A stretch of DNA of 64,000 bases from Durusdinium trenchii (taxonomy: Eukaryota; Sar; Dinophyceae; Suessiales; Symbiodiniaceae), in NCBI GenBank assembly GCA_963970005.1, contig CAXAMN010003536.1, positions 326,227 through 390,226 of the forward strand. The letters are read 5' to 3'. The notes below the pieces were generated by a model. The model worked only from the letters and a program-made list of their open reading frames with translations. It did no database searches and was not told where the DNA came from. The translations under genes were made by a program, and so were the position numbers. Below, one piece after another: positions 24,131 through 34,773 of this stretch. Within the stretch, counting starts at the first letter, position 1, and each line of letters begins with the position of its first letter.

Positions 24131-24241
24131 GCGGTGGTCCGTCCAAAAAAAAACTGAAGGCGGTGGTCCGTCCAAAAAAGTTGATGGCGGTGGTCCGTCC
24201 AAAAATTTTGATCGCGGTGGTCCGTCCAAAAAGTTGTGGCC
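24131..24241. repeat. Four tandem copies of a ~27-bp unit
   Basis: GCGGTGGTCCGTCCAAAAA begins near 24131, 24159, 24186 and 24213. The tails differ (AAAACTGAAG, GTTGATG, TTTTGATC, GTTGTGG). No coding is supported. Confidence 0.85.
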
Positions 24242-24264
24242 GGTGCCCAAAAAACGCGGTGCAC

Positions 24265-24486
24265 CCTGATGAACAAGAGGCTATATGTACAGTAGATGTA
24301 CGGTAATGTACGGTAATGTACGGTAGATGTACGGTAATGTACGGTAGATGTACGGGAATGTACGGTAATGTACGGTAGATGTACGGTAGATGTACGGTAG
24401 ATCTCCCGTACATCTACCGTACATCTACCGTACATTACCGTACATTCCCGTACATCTACTGTACATATAGCCTCTTGTTCATCAGG
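24265..24486. repeat. 220-bp hairpin of GTACGGTA repeats with perfect outer arms
   Basis: The outer arms are complementary: CCTGATGAACAAGAGGCTAT at 24265 pairs with its reverse complement ending at 24486, and pairing continues through TGTACAGTAGATGTACGG. Inside, both arms are 12-bp-like units (GTACGGTAGAT / GTACGGTAAT). The left arm has extra units, so it is longer. The centre is near GGTAGATCTCCCG (about 24398-24410). The structure could form a long stem as RNA or a cruciform in DNA. Confidence 0.9.
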
Positions 24487-24749
24487 TTACATCAGATCTT
24501 TTGAGGGACTGTGTGTGTGTGCGTCTTGTGATGCGTCACGGACAGGCAAGGATCTACTCCTCAATTTTGGGGCGTGATCCAGCTTAATGGCTTCTAGTTG
24601 TTCCATGGCCTACATAATGGATTCGTTGCACTATATTCTACTACGTGTGCGTGTTGCATATTTATGTGTTTCTGTGTGCAAAGTACTACTCTGTCGTACG
24701 GGTGGACCACCACCCCACAAATTTTTCACGACTAAAACATAAAAAACAA

Positions 24750-25310
24750 TCGCGCCCATAAAAACAGAAAAAATGTTTCCAAAACAACACAAAATACAAA
24801 GATTTGCTAATCAGTCTCAGTTCTACACAAAAAAGAAGAGTACACCAAAAAACATTGAAAAACGCTTCTCTGCAAACCCGTCCACAAAAAACATAGTTTT
24901 TTCAATGCAAAACCATAAGAATCCTTTAAGATAAAATGTGTGAAAATCATAAATTTTATGAAAACAAATAAATTTTAAAAAATGACAAATTTTATTTTTC
25001 TGATAATAAAAAATTATTATTTTGGAAATAAAAGTTTTATTTCTTGATAATAAAATTTTATTTTCAAAAAAATAAAATATAAAATATATTCAATAATAAA
25101 GCTTGTTTGGAATAATAAACTAATCTTGCGAGTGTATACACGACCACCACCACCAACGCCACCGCCACCAACAACAACATTGCCAATGGGTTCGTGAGCT
25201 TCCTCACTTTCGACAGGACATCGTGGCATATTGCCACACTGCTTGCGATGGCCTAGCTGAGCCGTGCATAGATCTCTCCAAACTGTCAAGAAAAGCTAGT
25301 ATACTACATT
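24750..25310. repeat. Left inner copy of the AATAAA / CCACC inverted-repeat block
   Basis: ATAAGAATCCTTTAAGATAA (24916) is followed by AT-rich DNA with repeated AATAAATTTT and TTTTATT blocks, then GCGAGTGTATACACGACCACC. The reverse complement occurs at 32885-33150 with the same block order. Short open frames here are low-complexity. Confidence 0.75.
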
Positions 25311-25314
25311 TCCA

Positions 25315-28300
25315 ACGCGCTCAGAATCTCTCTCAAACTCTCACGCGCAACTCTCTCAAAACCCGCAATTAAGTCTCTCAAACCTAGCTTATGCGCAAGT
25401 CTCGAACAGGCCTGGTGGCGCCTTTGGCGCAGCAGGAGGTGGTGCAGCTGCTTCGGGTTTCTTGAAATGTCTGCGTTGAAAGTTTGAGGGTTTCAAGAGT
25501 TTTGAGAGTTTCTGGTTCTGGAATTTTTGGGGATTGAAAGTTTGAGGGTTCTGAATGGAGAGTTTTAGTTTTGGGATTGAGAGTAATTATTTGAGGGGCT
25601 GACTGGCTCCGGAAAAGGATGAGGATTCACCCTGTCAAACGAAGGTTCAGTCTCTCAAAACACTCAGACTTAACTCTCCAAACAAATCGAACAACGTCTT
25701 CCTATTGACAACCTTGCTAGTAGGGGTTCGTTGAAATTTCCTCAAAATTTAAACCCCGAAAGCTCAAAAAACCAGAAACTCAAAAAACTCCTAAGCGAAA
25801 GTCAGTGGGCACCTCCTCCAACACTTGCTCCAGACCATATGACCATATATGGCTGCGGCATCAAGAAAACACTCGGAACTCTCAACTAACCTATAACAAC
25901 GTATATGCTTCGATCCTCACCACACCATGGGCCGTCCCCATGAGCCCATTTGGCAAGCATAAAAATACACAGTTTTTTTCCACACACCATATGCGTCAAC
26001 CGATCTTGTCGATCATTGACCAGCGGCTCGGTATTCTGATTCGATCGTGGTCAATATATGTCTACAGGTGCCCTCCTGACGCTTTTGCTGGAAGGTCGCC
26101 TGCAAACTCTATTTGGAAGGAAGACTCTGCTTCACGGCTGTTTGGCATCTAGATCTGCCAATTGGCTGTCTGGCGTCTAGATAACCCTGACTCGGGCGTT
26201 TAAGCCCAAGGTTGTGGTTGTCCAACAGCTTTGCCATAAAACAACTGCATTTTGCCTGCCATCCACCACTGTCACTCTTCCAAAATTCATCTCATAACCC
26301 GCCTCGGACTTCTGAGACCCAGGTTTGCATCAAACAACCTCACCAGCGCCATTGTGTTTTCTCGTTGCCCGGAGGGTGTGCCGCGACCAACCTGCTATTT
26401 TTTGACAACTTGTCATTCACAACTTTCATTTTTCCAAAGTGTCTTCTCGCCAAGTTCCTTTGAACCTTCAAGTCCATGTCGTCATGTCGCTCCGGATTTG
26501 TTTGAAACCGTTCTGCATCCCAAAAGGGTTGAACTGAGAAGCTCTATTCACCTCAAAGATCCTCAGAGTCCTTTTGAACTCCCTTCATCCGAAGAGTGTT
26601 TGATCCAAAACAAAACGAAGCAAATATAGGCAATTCTTGATGCAAAAGGCTGGGGTAAAAGGCTATGCTGCTGATTGAGCTGCGAAGGCAATCTGCAAGT
26701 CAAAAAGTCGGCGCAAAAAGGATGAACGCATCAAATGAAACGGAGAGAGGGAATCGTCGCGGGCAGATTCCTACAATTGGCCTGATTCACATGGTTTTAC
26801 TTCTCACTCCTTCTCTTGCTAATCAATCTATTCTTTGCGCGGGTAGCTTCTCAAAACCTGTGAATATGTCTATGCTGCTCGTTTTGCTGCATTTCCATAT
26901 GAACGTGTAGCTTTCGAGGCGATCACCCTGCAAAGCCTAAACCTCAAACACCCTTGCTCCAACTGAAGGTCAATGAACTTCAGATCAGTTTTCCTTATTT
27001 AAATCCTATCTTGCGACAAACACCTGTTTTTGATTGGAGTCCTACATTTGGGTGCCTACAAAACGTTAAGAACAATCACAACTCTTCACACTGGCCTGGA
27101 CACTTTGTCAAAACCACAAGGCCACCTTGATGCCACGATCGCTTGAACCATTTCATCTCACATTTGTTGAACATATTCTGCAGCCCAATATCCACTTCTC
27201 ACCCGGCTCCAAATAGTCAACATCCTTTTCATCGATCCCACTTTCCTGTACTTAATCAGTCTGAAGTAGCTGTTTTTTCCCTTCTTGGCTTGCTTGGTCA
27301 TTTGCATCGTTGGTTCGTCGCTCTGCTTTTCCCGGTACATTGATTGTCCTCTCTTGCTTTCTGTTTTTCCCGGTACATTGATTGTCCTCTCTTGCTTTTA
27401 TCTCTTTGCTGTCTCCTTAACAAGATTGCCCCAGTCTTGCAGGCGTTGTTCTATTGCTCCAGTAGGTTGCCAAATTTCTTACCTAGGTTGATTATATATT
27501 ATTTAATCTTCAATCAATGTATATACTATTCCAACTGTATTGCGAGGACTGGTATTGCAAACCAAGCAAGGTGCATTTTAAAATTTGGTTCAGAACTAAA
27601 CAAAAACAAACGCACTTCGCCTTTACACAAACATCCTTTTGAAAGAAAATGACTCCTTTCAATGGACGAGACCTTTGCAACAAGGTGTTTGGAATGATGA
27701 ACTTACTTATTATACAAATGTTGAGGAAAATGTATAGACTCATTTTTTGCACGAGAGACTTGCGCAAAGGAGGGCAGCTGTACGAAGAAGTCTTCTGGAT
27801 AAACTTTGAACACGTTTCCTTGCGTTGCCACTGTAGTTTCTCACCCTTGATCGCACTCTAACTTGACAAACTTATGTGGCACAAAGCTGCTGAGATGACT
27901 CAAGCTCCTTGTACTCAATTCCTTCGCCTTGGCGTCTTTTGTAACTTGCCTGGTCTTAAACCCTAGTTGTGGAAGTTTCCACTCGCTTTCTCATGGGGTG
28001 TTCTCCCAAGTGTCGTAAGAAGGTTGACTTCTATTCGCATTCTGAAGTAGTTTGTAAAACACTCTCTCTTGTCGCGAAGCGATGTTCTTTAAATGCTATT
28101 CTAATCACGCTCTAACTAGACAAACTGACATTGGATGAACACATGGGCCTCAGAAGTCCCAGGCCCGGTTATGACCAGGTGCCTCCAAATATCTAGGATG
28201 TGGCCCAACGTCCACCACAATTGTGCTCCAAGCACTTTGCTCAGAGTCTCAAACTCTCTCAAAACTCTTAAAACTCTCAAAGCCCTCACACTGACAACAG

Positions 28301-28850
28301 AAGTCTCTGAAAAAGTTTCAAGTCCGCGCAGGCTCAAACACTGTAACCCTCCAAGCTCTCAAAACTTCCCTCTCAAACTCTCAAAACTCTTAAAACTCTC
28401 ACTGTAACTCTCCAAGCTCTCAAAACGTCCCTCTCAAACTCTCAAAGCCCTCACACTGACAAAAGGAGTTCCTCAAACTTTAAAAAATGTGAGCAGGCTC
28501 AACCCTGTCAATATTATATATATCTGTTCTGCCAATTGCCTTGCCACAAGCTTTCCAGAGACCAGGCGAGCGCTTTCCAATACTCTTTGACGGTTTGCTG
28601 CTTTGCCACCATATGGCTCCATATCAAGCTGACAACGAAGTTCTCAAACTTGCTGTCAACAGCCTCCAGTTTCACAACTGTCACACAGCAAGGACCGCCA
28701 CGAAACAATTGCCACGGATCTGCTCTTGTCTTGCTTGGAGGTTGAGAGTTTGGAGAGCCTTTTTCGTTTGAAGGTCTGAGAGTTTTGAGTGTTGAGAATA
28801 GAGTGTTAGGGGTTGAGACTGGAGGTTTCTAAGAGTTTTGAGAGGAACTA
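25315..28850. repeat. Region with dispersed CTCTCAAAA motifs, no clear gene
   Basis: CTCTCAAAA, CTCTCAAAC and the complement GAGTTTTGAGAGTTT recur at 25320-25390, 25490-25590, 25655-25680, 28240-28450 and 28735-28850, in both orientations. Between 25.8 and 28.2 kb there are short open frames on the plus strand without recognisable domains. A near-perfect duplication of TTTTCCCGGTACATTGATTG lies at 27330 and 27366. I support no gene here. Confidence 0.6.
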
Positions 28851-28855
28851 TCCGA

Positions 28856-29208
28856 GCAAAACTTCAATGTGAAAAGTTCAATGCATTGAACTTTCATAAC
28901 AAAACTTCAAAGTGAAAAGTTCAATGCATTGAAGTTTCACATCAAAACTTCAATGTAAAAGTTCAAGGCGTTGAAGTTTCATATCAAAACTTCAATGTAA
29001 AAGTTCAATGCATTGAAGTTTCGTATCAAAAGTTCAATGCATTGAACTTTTACATTGAAGTTTTGATATGAAACTTCAACGCATTGAACTTTTACATTGA
29101 AGTTTTGCTATGAAACTTCAATGCATTGAACTTTTCACATTGAAGTTTTGTTATGAAACTTCAATGCGTTGAACTTTTGACATTGAAGTTTTGACATGAA
29201 ACTTTTTT
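28856..29208. repeat. 350-bp nested palindrome (AAAACTTCAATG / CATTGAAGTTTT)
   Basis: The left half repeats AAAACTTCAATGTAAAAGTT then CAATGCATTGAAGTTTCATA. The right half repeats the complement, AACTTTTACATTGAAGTTTT. Each unit also contains the small palindrome TTCAATGCATTGAA. The symmetry centre is near 29035. The whole can fold as one long hairpin or as a row of short ones. Confidence 0.9.
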
Positions 29209-29284
29209 CTTCACACTGGTTTAGCATTGAACTTTAAATAAGAATGTGCAGCGTTTAGTTCAATAAAGAACTACACAAAGAAAT

Positions 29285-29935
29285 TCAGAGGAACCCACCC
29301 TAAACCCTAAACTCAAGGGACCCACCCTAAACCCCAAACTTTTAGATAAAAAATGGCAGCGCTTAGTTACAAAAAGCATCGCAGAAATAAACTAAGAGGA
29401 ACAAACTTTAAATAACAAAATGGGCAGCATTTAGTTACATAAAGAGTTGAATAGGAACCCACCCTAAACCCTAAACTCAAGGAACCCACCCTAAACCCTA
29501 AACTTTAGATAACAACGGGCAGCGTTTAGTTATATAAAGAATTACATAAAAAGATTAAGATGAACTCACCCTAAACCCTAAACTTTAGATAACAAAATGG
29601 GCAGCATTTAGTTACATAAAGAATTGAAGAGGAACCCACCCTAAACCCTAAACTTTAGATAAAAAATGAGCAGCATTTATATAGTTACATAAAGAGTTGA
29701 AGAGGAACCCACCCTAAACCCTAAACTCAAGGAACCCACCCTGAACCCAAAACTTTAGATAACGGACAGCGTTTAGTTACATAAAGAGTTGAAGAGGAAC
29801 CCACCCTAAACCCTAAACTCAAGGAACCCGCCCTAAGCCCTAAGCTAAAAAGGGGAGCATTCAGTTACATAAATAATTACACAAAGAATTTAAGAGACCA
29901 AAAAAAGAGAAGCCCACCTTAAAGCCTAAACTCTT
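29285..29935. repeat. Satellite carrying telomere-like CCCTAAACCCTAAAC
   Basis: About seven copies of CCCTAAACCCTAAAC and several one- or two-base variants (ACCCTGAACCCAAAAC, GCCCTAAGCCCTAAGC) sit inside longer irregular units. Each unit also has AACTTTAGATAACAAAATGG and GCAGC(A/G)TTTAGTTACATAA. The 7-bp CCCTAAA is the complement of the plant-type telomere repeat TTTAGGG reported from dinoflagellates. It is only two repeats long in each unit, so it is an internal satellite and not a chromosome end. Confidence 0.85.
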
Positions 29936-30276
29936 TTAAACACGGGCAGTGTTTTGTTTCATAAAGAATGAATATAAACCCTCAGACCAAAGCAGACCAA
30001 AGAATTTGACAAAACGAAAGACAAGAGCAGGATCGAAGAAAGACAAGAGTCGTGATGGGTTTGAAAGGGTTGTCTCGACAGTTTCTGATATTTCTCCAGA
30101 GTCTTGACAGTCTTGAAAGTTCTTTGAGAGTCTTGAGAGTTTTGAGAGTTTTTCCATATTTGATATATGAGTGGAACTCGCGAATCGTGTCGAAATACTA
30201 CCTTGAAAGCATTGCTAGCATCCTGTTTCAAACCAAAGTTGTTGGCCCTTTCTGGGCAATAGACTGTTGGCGCTTG

Positions 30277-30462
30277 ATGTCTGCGCTCGACGATGCTGGT
30301 ACCTCTGAAAAGCAAGAGCCACAGACAGAGGTCAAAGATCCAGAGAACGCCGATACACTGCTAGAGGCAGAGGAAGATGAGAAAGAGGACGAGAATCAAA
30401 AGGAGCAAGAGACAGATGAGCCAAAGACAGAGAATCCAGAAGATTTCCCCGTAAGATTATAA
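30277..30462 (+). CDS. Small acidic ORF, unknown
   Basis: An ATG at 30277 opens 61 codons ending at a TAA. The product is highly acidic and Gln/Lys-containing (SEKQEPQTEVKDPENADTLL, then EAEEDEKEDENQKEQETDEP). Upstream the same frame is open through a CTTGAGAGT repeat, so the true start could be elsewhere. It may be an exon. No domain is recognisable and no function is assigned. Confidence 0.3.
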   Translation: MSALDDAGTSEKQEPQTEVKDPENADTLLEAEEDEKEDENQKEQETDEPKTENPEDFPVRL

Positions 30463-30501
30463 AACATCTTCTTCCAATTCTTCTGAGGATTCTTTGCTCT
30501 C

Positions 30502-30615
30502 TTGCGAGCAGCTGCCGGGCGTTTACGCGGAAGTTCCTTGTCCGGGTCGGTGATGGTGCGAGCTGCCGGGCGTTTGGTGCCGGTGCGAGCTGCCGGGCGT
30601 TTGCACGGAGATGCC
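30502..30615. repeat. Three copies of GAGCTGCCGGGCGTTT
   Basis: G(A/C)GCTGCCGGGCGTTT occurs near 30508, 30569 and 30587-30603 with short spacers. It stands out as GC-rich DNA inside AT-rich surroundings. Confidence 0.7.
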
Positions 30616-31600
30616 TCCTCGTCCTGTTCTTGGCTGCTGCTGGATACCTTAAAGCTTGCGCTTGCAAGAATGTTGGTGTTTAACCTATATAAGCATACGT
30701 ACTAACCTATATAAGCATACGTACGTATTCGGCTGCCTCCACGACAACATTATCTTCTTTCTTCTTGCCAAGTACCTCTCAGAACTGAAGTTGACTGAAC
30801 CTTAAGGTCCACTTACCTTCGCACTTCCTCATCCTTTTCATGAGCCAGCTCAGCCCCTCAAATAACTCTCAATCTCAAGACTCTCAAACTCTCAAAACTT
30901 GCAAAACTCTCCACTCGGAACCCTCAAACTTTCAATACTTAAGCACCTCGTCCAACAGTGTCTGATCTTCTACGGGTATGGATTCTCCTTCCTTCCTCAA
31001 CCCCGACTCATCAGGTTCCTGGCTTGGTGACAAATTGGGTCACAATAACTCAAAAATCTCGGGTTGCAATAACTCATCTACGAGATCTCGGGTCACAATA
31101 ACTCAACATTATGCAACAAAGCAACCGCAAGAGGTAACACCCCAGGATCTTTGGAACTTCTTGCCTCACGTTTTGCAGCACCCTCAAACTTTCATTTCAA
31201 AAACCCTCAGAACTTCTGCGCCGATAATATCAATCAAAAGGCAGTGGATGTGGCGAGTGCGCTGAAGTCGGGAAGATCATCATTAGGCGACTTCCAAACA
31301 TCCTCCTCCATGCCAAAATGGCACGCTATTCATGGTGCATACAGGGCACAGAACTAAGGAGCGCAGGTGGGGGTCACATGCAAAGGATAGGCCTGGCTGT
31401 CATTGTAATGAACACTTCCCAGCAAAGATCTGAGCATCTGGATTTCGTGCTGGGTGGCCATGCTGCAAGTACGTTGGAACCCTAGTTTCCAAATTCTCCC
31501 CTCGAAGACTCTCAAAACAACCAAAAAATAAACTCTCAAGAAACTCGGTGTTAAAACCCTCGTAACTCGATGTCAAAGCTCTCAGGCACATGTAAACATC

Positions 31601-32035
31601 TCAAACCTCTGAAGAACACTCGATCTTAGTTAGTTGCTGTTTCTCATCAGCGCTGCATTTGCGAAGTTTGATCAGGGTAATCCGAATCACCTCGCCAACC
31701 TTGTCAGCATCATCCTTGCTGAAGGTGGCTAACTTGCTCACCTCACCGCCATCTATATGGCACTGATAGATTGCCTGCGCAATCTTGGTCTTGTTTACCG
31801 CAGTGTTAGGGCACAGGATCAGCAATTCCTGGAACGCAACAGTGTACTTGGAAAGTATTCCCAACGCGGTCTTCGGCGTGCTGGTCCAGTTGCATTGCCC
31901 TTCTCTGGCCAGCTGAACCATGTGGTGTAGGTTCCTTCCTGTCTCTGCCATGCCCTTTTCTAATGTTTCTTGAAGGTTGACCATGGAAACATTCCCATCA
32001 GCTGACAACCGTGAGCGCTTGGTTTTCAAAGCCAT
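31601..32035 (-). CDS. 144-aa hypothetical protein
   Basis: An ATG at 32035 opens 144 codons with ordinary globular composition, unlike the repeats around it: MALKTKRSRLSADGNVSMVN, then LQETLEKGMAETGRNLHHMV, NWTSTPKTALGILSKYTVAF, and KIAQAIYQCHIDGGEVSKLA. It is helix-rich with no obvious catalytic motif, signal peptide or membrane segment. It is the best ORF inside the 23.7-33.4 kb inverted-repeat segment, so it is a candidate cargo or transposition-related gene. A basic N-terminus (KTKRSRL) could be a nuclear signal. I do not recognise the family. Confidence 0.5.
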   Translation of the reverse strand: MALKTKRSRLSADGNVSMVNLQETLEKGMAETGRNLHHMVQLAREGQCNWTSTPKTALGILSKYTVAFQELLILCPNTAVNKTKIAQAIYQCHIDGGEVSKLATFSKDDADKVGEVIRITLIKLRKCSADEKQQLTKIECSSEV

Positions 32036-32749
32036 GGAATACGGAGACGTTTTCTTCGCGTCTCTCTAAATCAAAAGGTGGTGCTCAACGCGTTCAAGGG
32101 TTTCTGGTTAGTTCTTGAAATCTTTGGATTATGTAGTGCTTTGGTCTCTCTAAACCTCTCAACGCTTTCAATCAACCACTGTTGGGAAGTTGGGCACTTG
32201 TGGCCCAGATACTGCGACGAACAAAATTGCAAGTTTGAAGCCCTAGTTGCTGCGTGTGGGTCAATCAAACCTACTGAACATCAAGCCTGCCGACTCTGTG
32301 GAAGCTCTCCAAACTCTCCAAACAAATTCCCTCAAAACTCTCTCAAAGCAAAGCTCTCAAAACTCTCTCAAAGCAAAGCTCTCAAAACTCTCAAAGCAAA
32401 GCTCTCAAAATTCTTTCAAAGCAAAGCGAAAAATCATATGCGCAAATGAACCCTGCACGTTCTTTCGCGCAACATTCTGCGATGCTGTTCTGTTCAGTTT
32501 ACAAACTACAAACAGATTGGCACAGCTACAGAACAGACAGCTGTCGTACGCCATCACTCATTTCACCACACCACAGTGCCCGGAAACACAGCGTCCATTC
32601 CATGAAGTTGGTCCCTTTTGCTTCCCCTGCAGCTTTGGTATCGTTCGATTGTGTTCAGCTGAAGGAAAACACTCAAACTGGATTGGCTGCGTTCAATATT
32701 GGATTGGCAGCGCCACAGACCACAATAAGGCACCTGTACACATGCATCA

Positions 32750-33389
32750 TTGAACCCTGAACCACTCGAGTAACTCTCAGAACACTCAGAACCCTCCAAC
32801 ACCACCACCACCTGCACCACCACCACCACCACCTTCACCACTCTCAGTAACTCTCAGAACACTCAGTAACTATCCAACACCACCACCACCACCACGACCT
32901 GCACCACCACCACCACCAACAACAACAACTTATATACACTCTCAAGATTCGTTTGTTTCCAATAATAAATTTTGTTTTATTTTTTGGGAAATGGAATTTT
33001 GTAATTTTGGAAACAAAAGTTTTATTATTTGATGATAAATTTTGTTTATCAAAAACATAAATTTTTTAAAAACAATAAAATTTTCTAAAAATAATAAACC
33101 CATTTTGTTTATCATTTTCAAGTGATTTTATCTTAAAGGATTCTTATGGAAACCTAAGTTCCCTAAGTAAGTTGTAAGTGATTTAGCACTAATTTAGCAC
33201 CCTCCAACATAAACTAGGATAACTTACTTATATATATCGAAAGTAATTTGTAACTGCAACGTAAATACCACCAAGAACTTAGAACACTTCACAATCTTAG
33301 ACCAGCTTACAACATCAGTTAACCCATGTTATAACATATGTTACGGCACTTTACAAGTTCTCCAACTAGGGGGGCCCATCTTTGTAGGA
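32750..33389. repeat. Right arm of the inverted repeat
   Basis: Read on the minus strand from 33389 it starts CTACAAAGATGGGCCCCCCT and then carries the same series of blocks as the left arm at 23669-25310, including ATAAGAATCCTTTAAGATAA, the AATAAA block and CCACC runs. The distal 24 bp also encodes the end of the DUF4326 frame (RWAPL). Confidence 0.7.
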
Positions 33390-34017
33390 AGTGGGCTGGG
33401 TACAGCTTGCGAAAAGCTGGGATCAGGGCTTCCTGGCTCCACCAACGTGTAGGACTCGTTGGGAGGCCTTGTACTGTGCGGAGCAATCCCGCAGCAATAA
33501 CTTGGCGGGCCGGTGGGGTCCCCCCCCGACTGAAGCGGTGCATGGTCTGACGACCTCTCGGCTGGCTCGTCACAAAACAGAGGCCAGCAAGCGCATCTGC
33601 CTCACAAGGATCACAGAAAGGACAGTCGCAGACAAGCGCTTTACCCTGAAGTTCATGGAGGTCGTTCACCAGGCCAGACTCATAGATATGGGCGACGTAG
33701 TGCCACAACCAATCATTGGACTGACTGTTCAGGCCTGGGATAACCGGGGAGGCCCACTTGGTCTTCGCGAGACGGTGAGAGCCGCGGCCCTGGCCTACGT
33801 AGACATGATTTGGCGACAACTTGCCTTTCTCGATGAGATCATCATCCACCTGAGCCCGGCGGGGGATCCGGGCAGCTTCACTCGGGTCTGGTGGATACAA
33901 GCCTAACCCCAGGGCGAGGGGCGCCATCGCCCACTCCCGTAGTGCTCGGGGGTCCAGGTCCAGCCAATGTTCGCGGGCTCCGACACATTCGAATTGCGGC
34001 AGCCGTGGAACATGCAA
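33319..34017 (-). pseudogene. DUF4326-like domain
   Basis: After a lead-in (FECVGAREHWLDLDPRALRE), residues about 71-148 read NHVYVGQGRGSHRLAKTKW, SPVIPGLNSQ, then a helix, then LHELQGKALVCDCPFCDPCE ADALAGLCF. The VYVGR-like start, the LxGKxLvCxC core and the Cys cluster ending in a DxLA helix fit Pfam DUF4326, a domain of unknown function. C130, C132, C135 and C138 could bind metal. The rest (RWWSQEALIPAFRKLYPAHF) is unassigned and the frame runs into the inverted repeat. The start shown is not an ATG, so this is an internal polyprotein piece. Confidence 0.55.
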
Positions 34018-34149
34018 AACTTAGCGCGACCCACGCGCCCGGCCCACCACGATGCTGCGACTGCAATAGCGAAGGCCAAGACGGCCGTATACTCGGCTTC
34101 CTCCTTGGATGGATAGATCGTCTGGCCGTCCTGAAGGTAAGGAGTCCAC

Positions 34150-34773
34150 TCATGAGGTGCATGAGAATGGTGGCAGGTGAGCGGCGTTGCGGCGTAAGCA
34201 CTGTGCCTTGCAACGAGCTCCTCCAAGGCAACACGCATCATAGCGCTTGTCCTTCCAGCAGCCCGTGTCCATCATAGAGCACTCGGTAGACCCCCACCAA
34301 TGTAGGCTGCGCCAAGGATTCTCTCGTACCGACCCTCCGCCCCGCTCGGCGAGCAGTCGAATCTCCTCGAGGATAAACTCACAGGCTTGGTTGTCTGTGC
34401 GGACTCGCTGAAGCAGGTCACGTCCCTGGAGTGTGGGCAGTCCGTCAGGATGTTGCTCAGAGCGCAGGGGTGCCGGACACGGGCGGCCATCTTCAAACCG
34501 CCGCGGAATTTCCCTGGCTCTGCTCTTGGTGGAGCAGTCAAAAGCTGCACAGATGAAGTCGACCTCGGAGAGTTGATCATGAAGTGACTGCTGACGCAGC
34601 GGATTGGAAAGGTCATGGGACTTGTCCAACAGCCAGTCCACTGACAGGGTGCGCCACCCGCACCAAAGGAAGGCCTTGGATAGTGGCAGGTTGGGCCCAC
34701 AAAACAGGTCGGCAACCAAGGGACGGGGAGCATCAATGTCCCAGTCCGTCCCGTCCTCCCCCTCGGGGCCCCA
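34150..34773 (-). pseudogene. C5-cytosine methyltransferase-like domain
   Basis: The frame reads PRPLVADLFCGPNLPLSKAF, with DLFCG matching SAM-binding motif I. A motif-IV-like loop carries a Cys (FDCSTKSRAREIPR; C62 counted from 34719) and a motif-VI-like SVRENPWRS follows at residues 131-139 (ENP in place of ENV). Such enzymes methylate cytosine in DNA through the motif-IV cysteine. After CLGGARCKAQ, near 34200, the frame changes and the protein path continues as EEAEYTAVLAFAIAVAASWW in another frame. There is no ATG start. Acquisition of cytosine methyltransferases by dinoflagellate retrotransposons has been published (de Mendoza and colleagues, 2018). Whether this is the same lineage needs a tree. 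Confidence 0.6.

Larger units (their letters stand above)
23669..33389. mobile_element. Inverted-repeat-bounded 9.7-kb segment (candidate large transposon or foldback)
   Basis: The left edge (from 23669) and the reverse complement of the right edge (to 33389) share blocks in the same order: CTACAAAGATGGGCCCCCCT at the tip, then GTTACAAATTACTT, then ATAAGAATCCTTTAAGATAA, then an AATAAA-rich stretch with TTTTGGAAA and AAGTTTTATT, then a TATACACTC block and CCACCACCACC runs, then CTCTCAAAA arrays. Between blocks the arms differ in length; the left carries an extra 220-bp hairpin. The right tip abuts the methyltransferase/DUF4326 retroelement ORF at 33.4 kb, whose reading frame runs into the repeat. 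The interior is satellites and hairpins with only two small ORFs, so if this is a transposon it looks non-autonomous. A segmental inversion of duplicated repeats is the alternative. Confidence 0.5.

Noticed and set aside
24066..24435. Minus-strand Thr/Tyr/His-rich open frames
   Set aside because: They read the GTACGGTA hairpin repeat and have no independent support.
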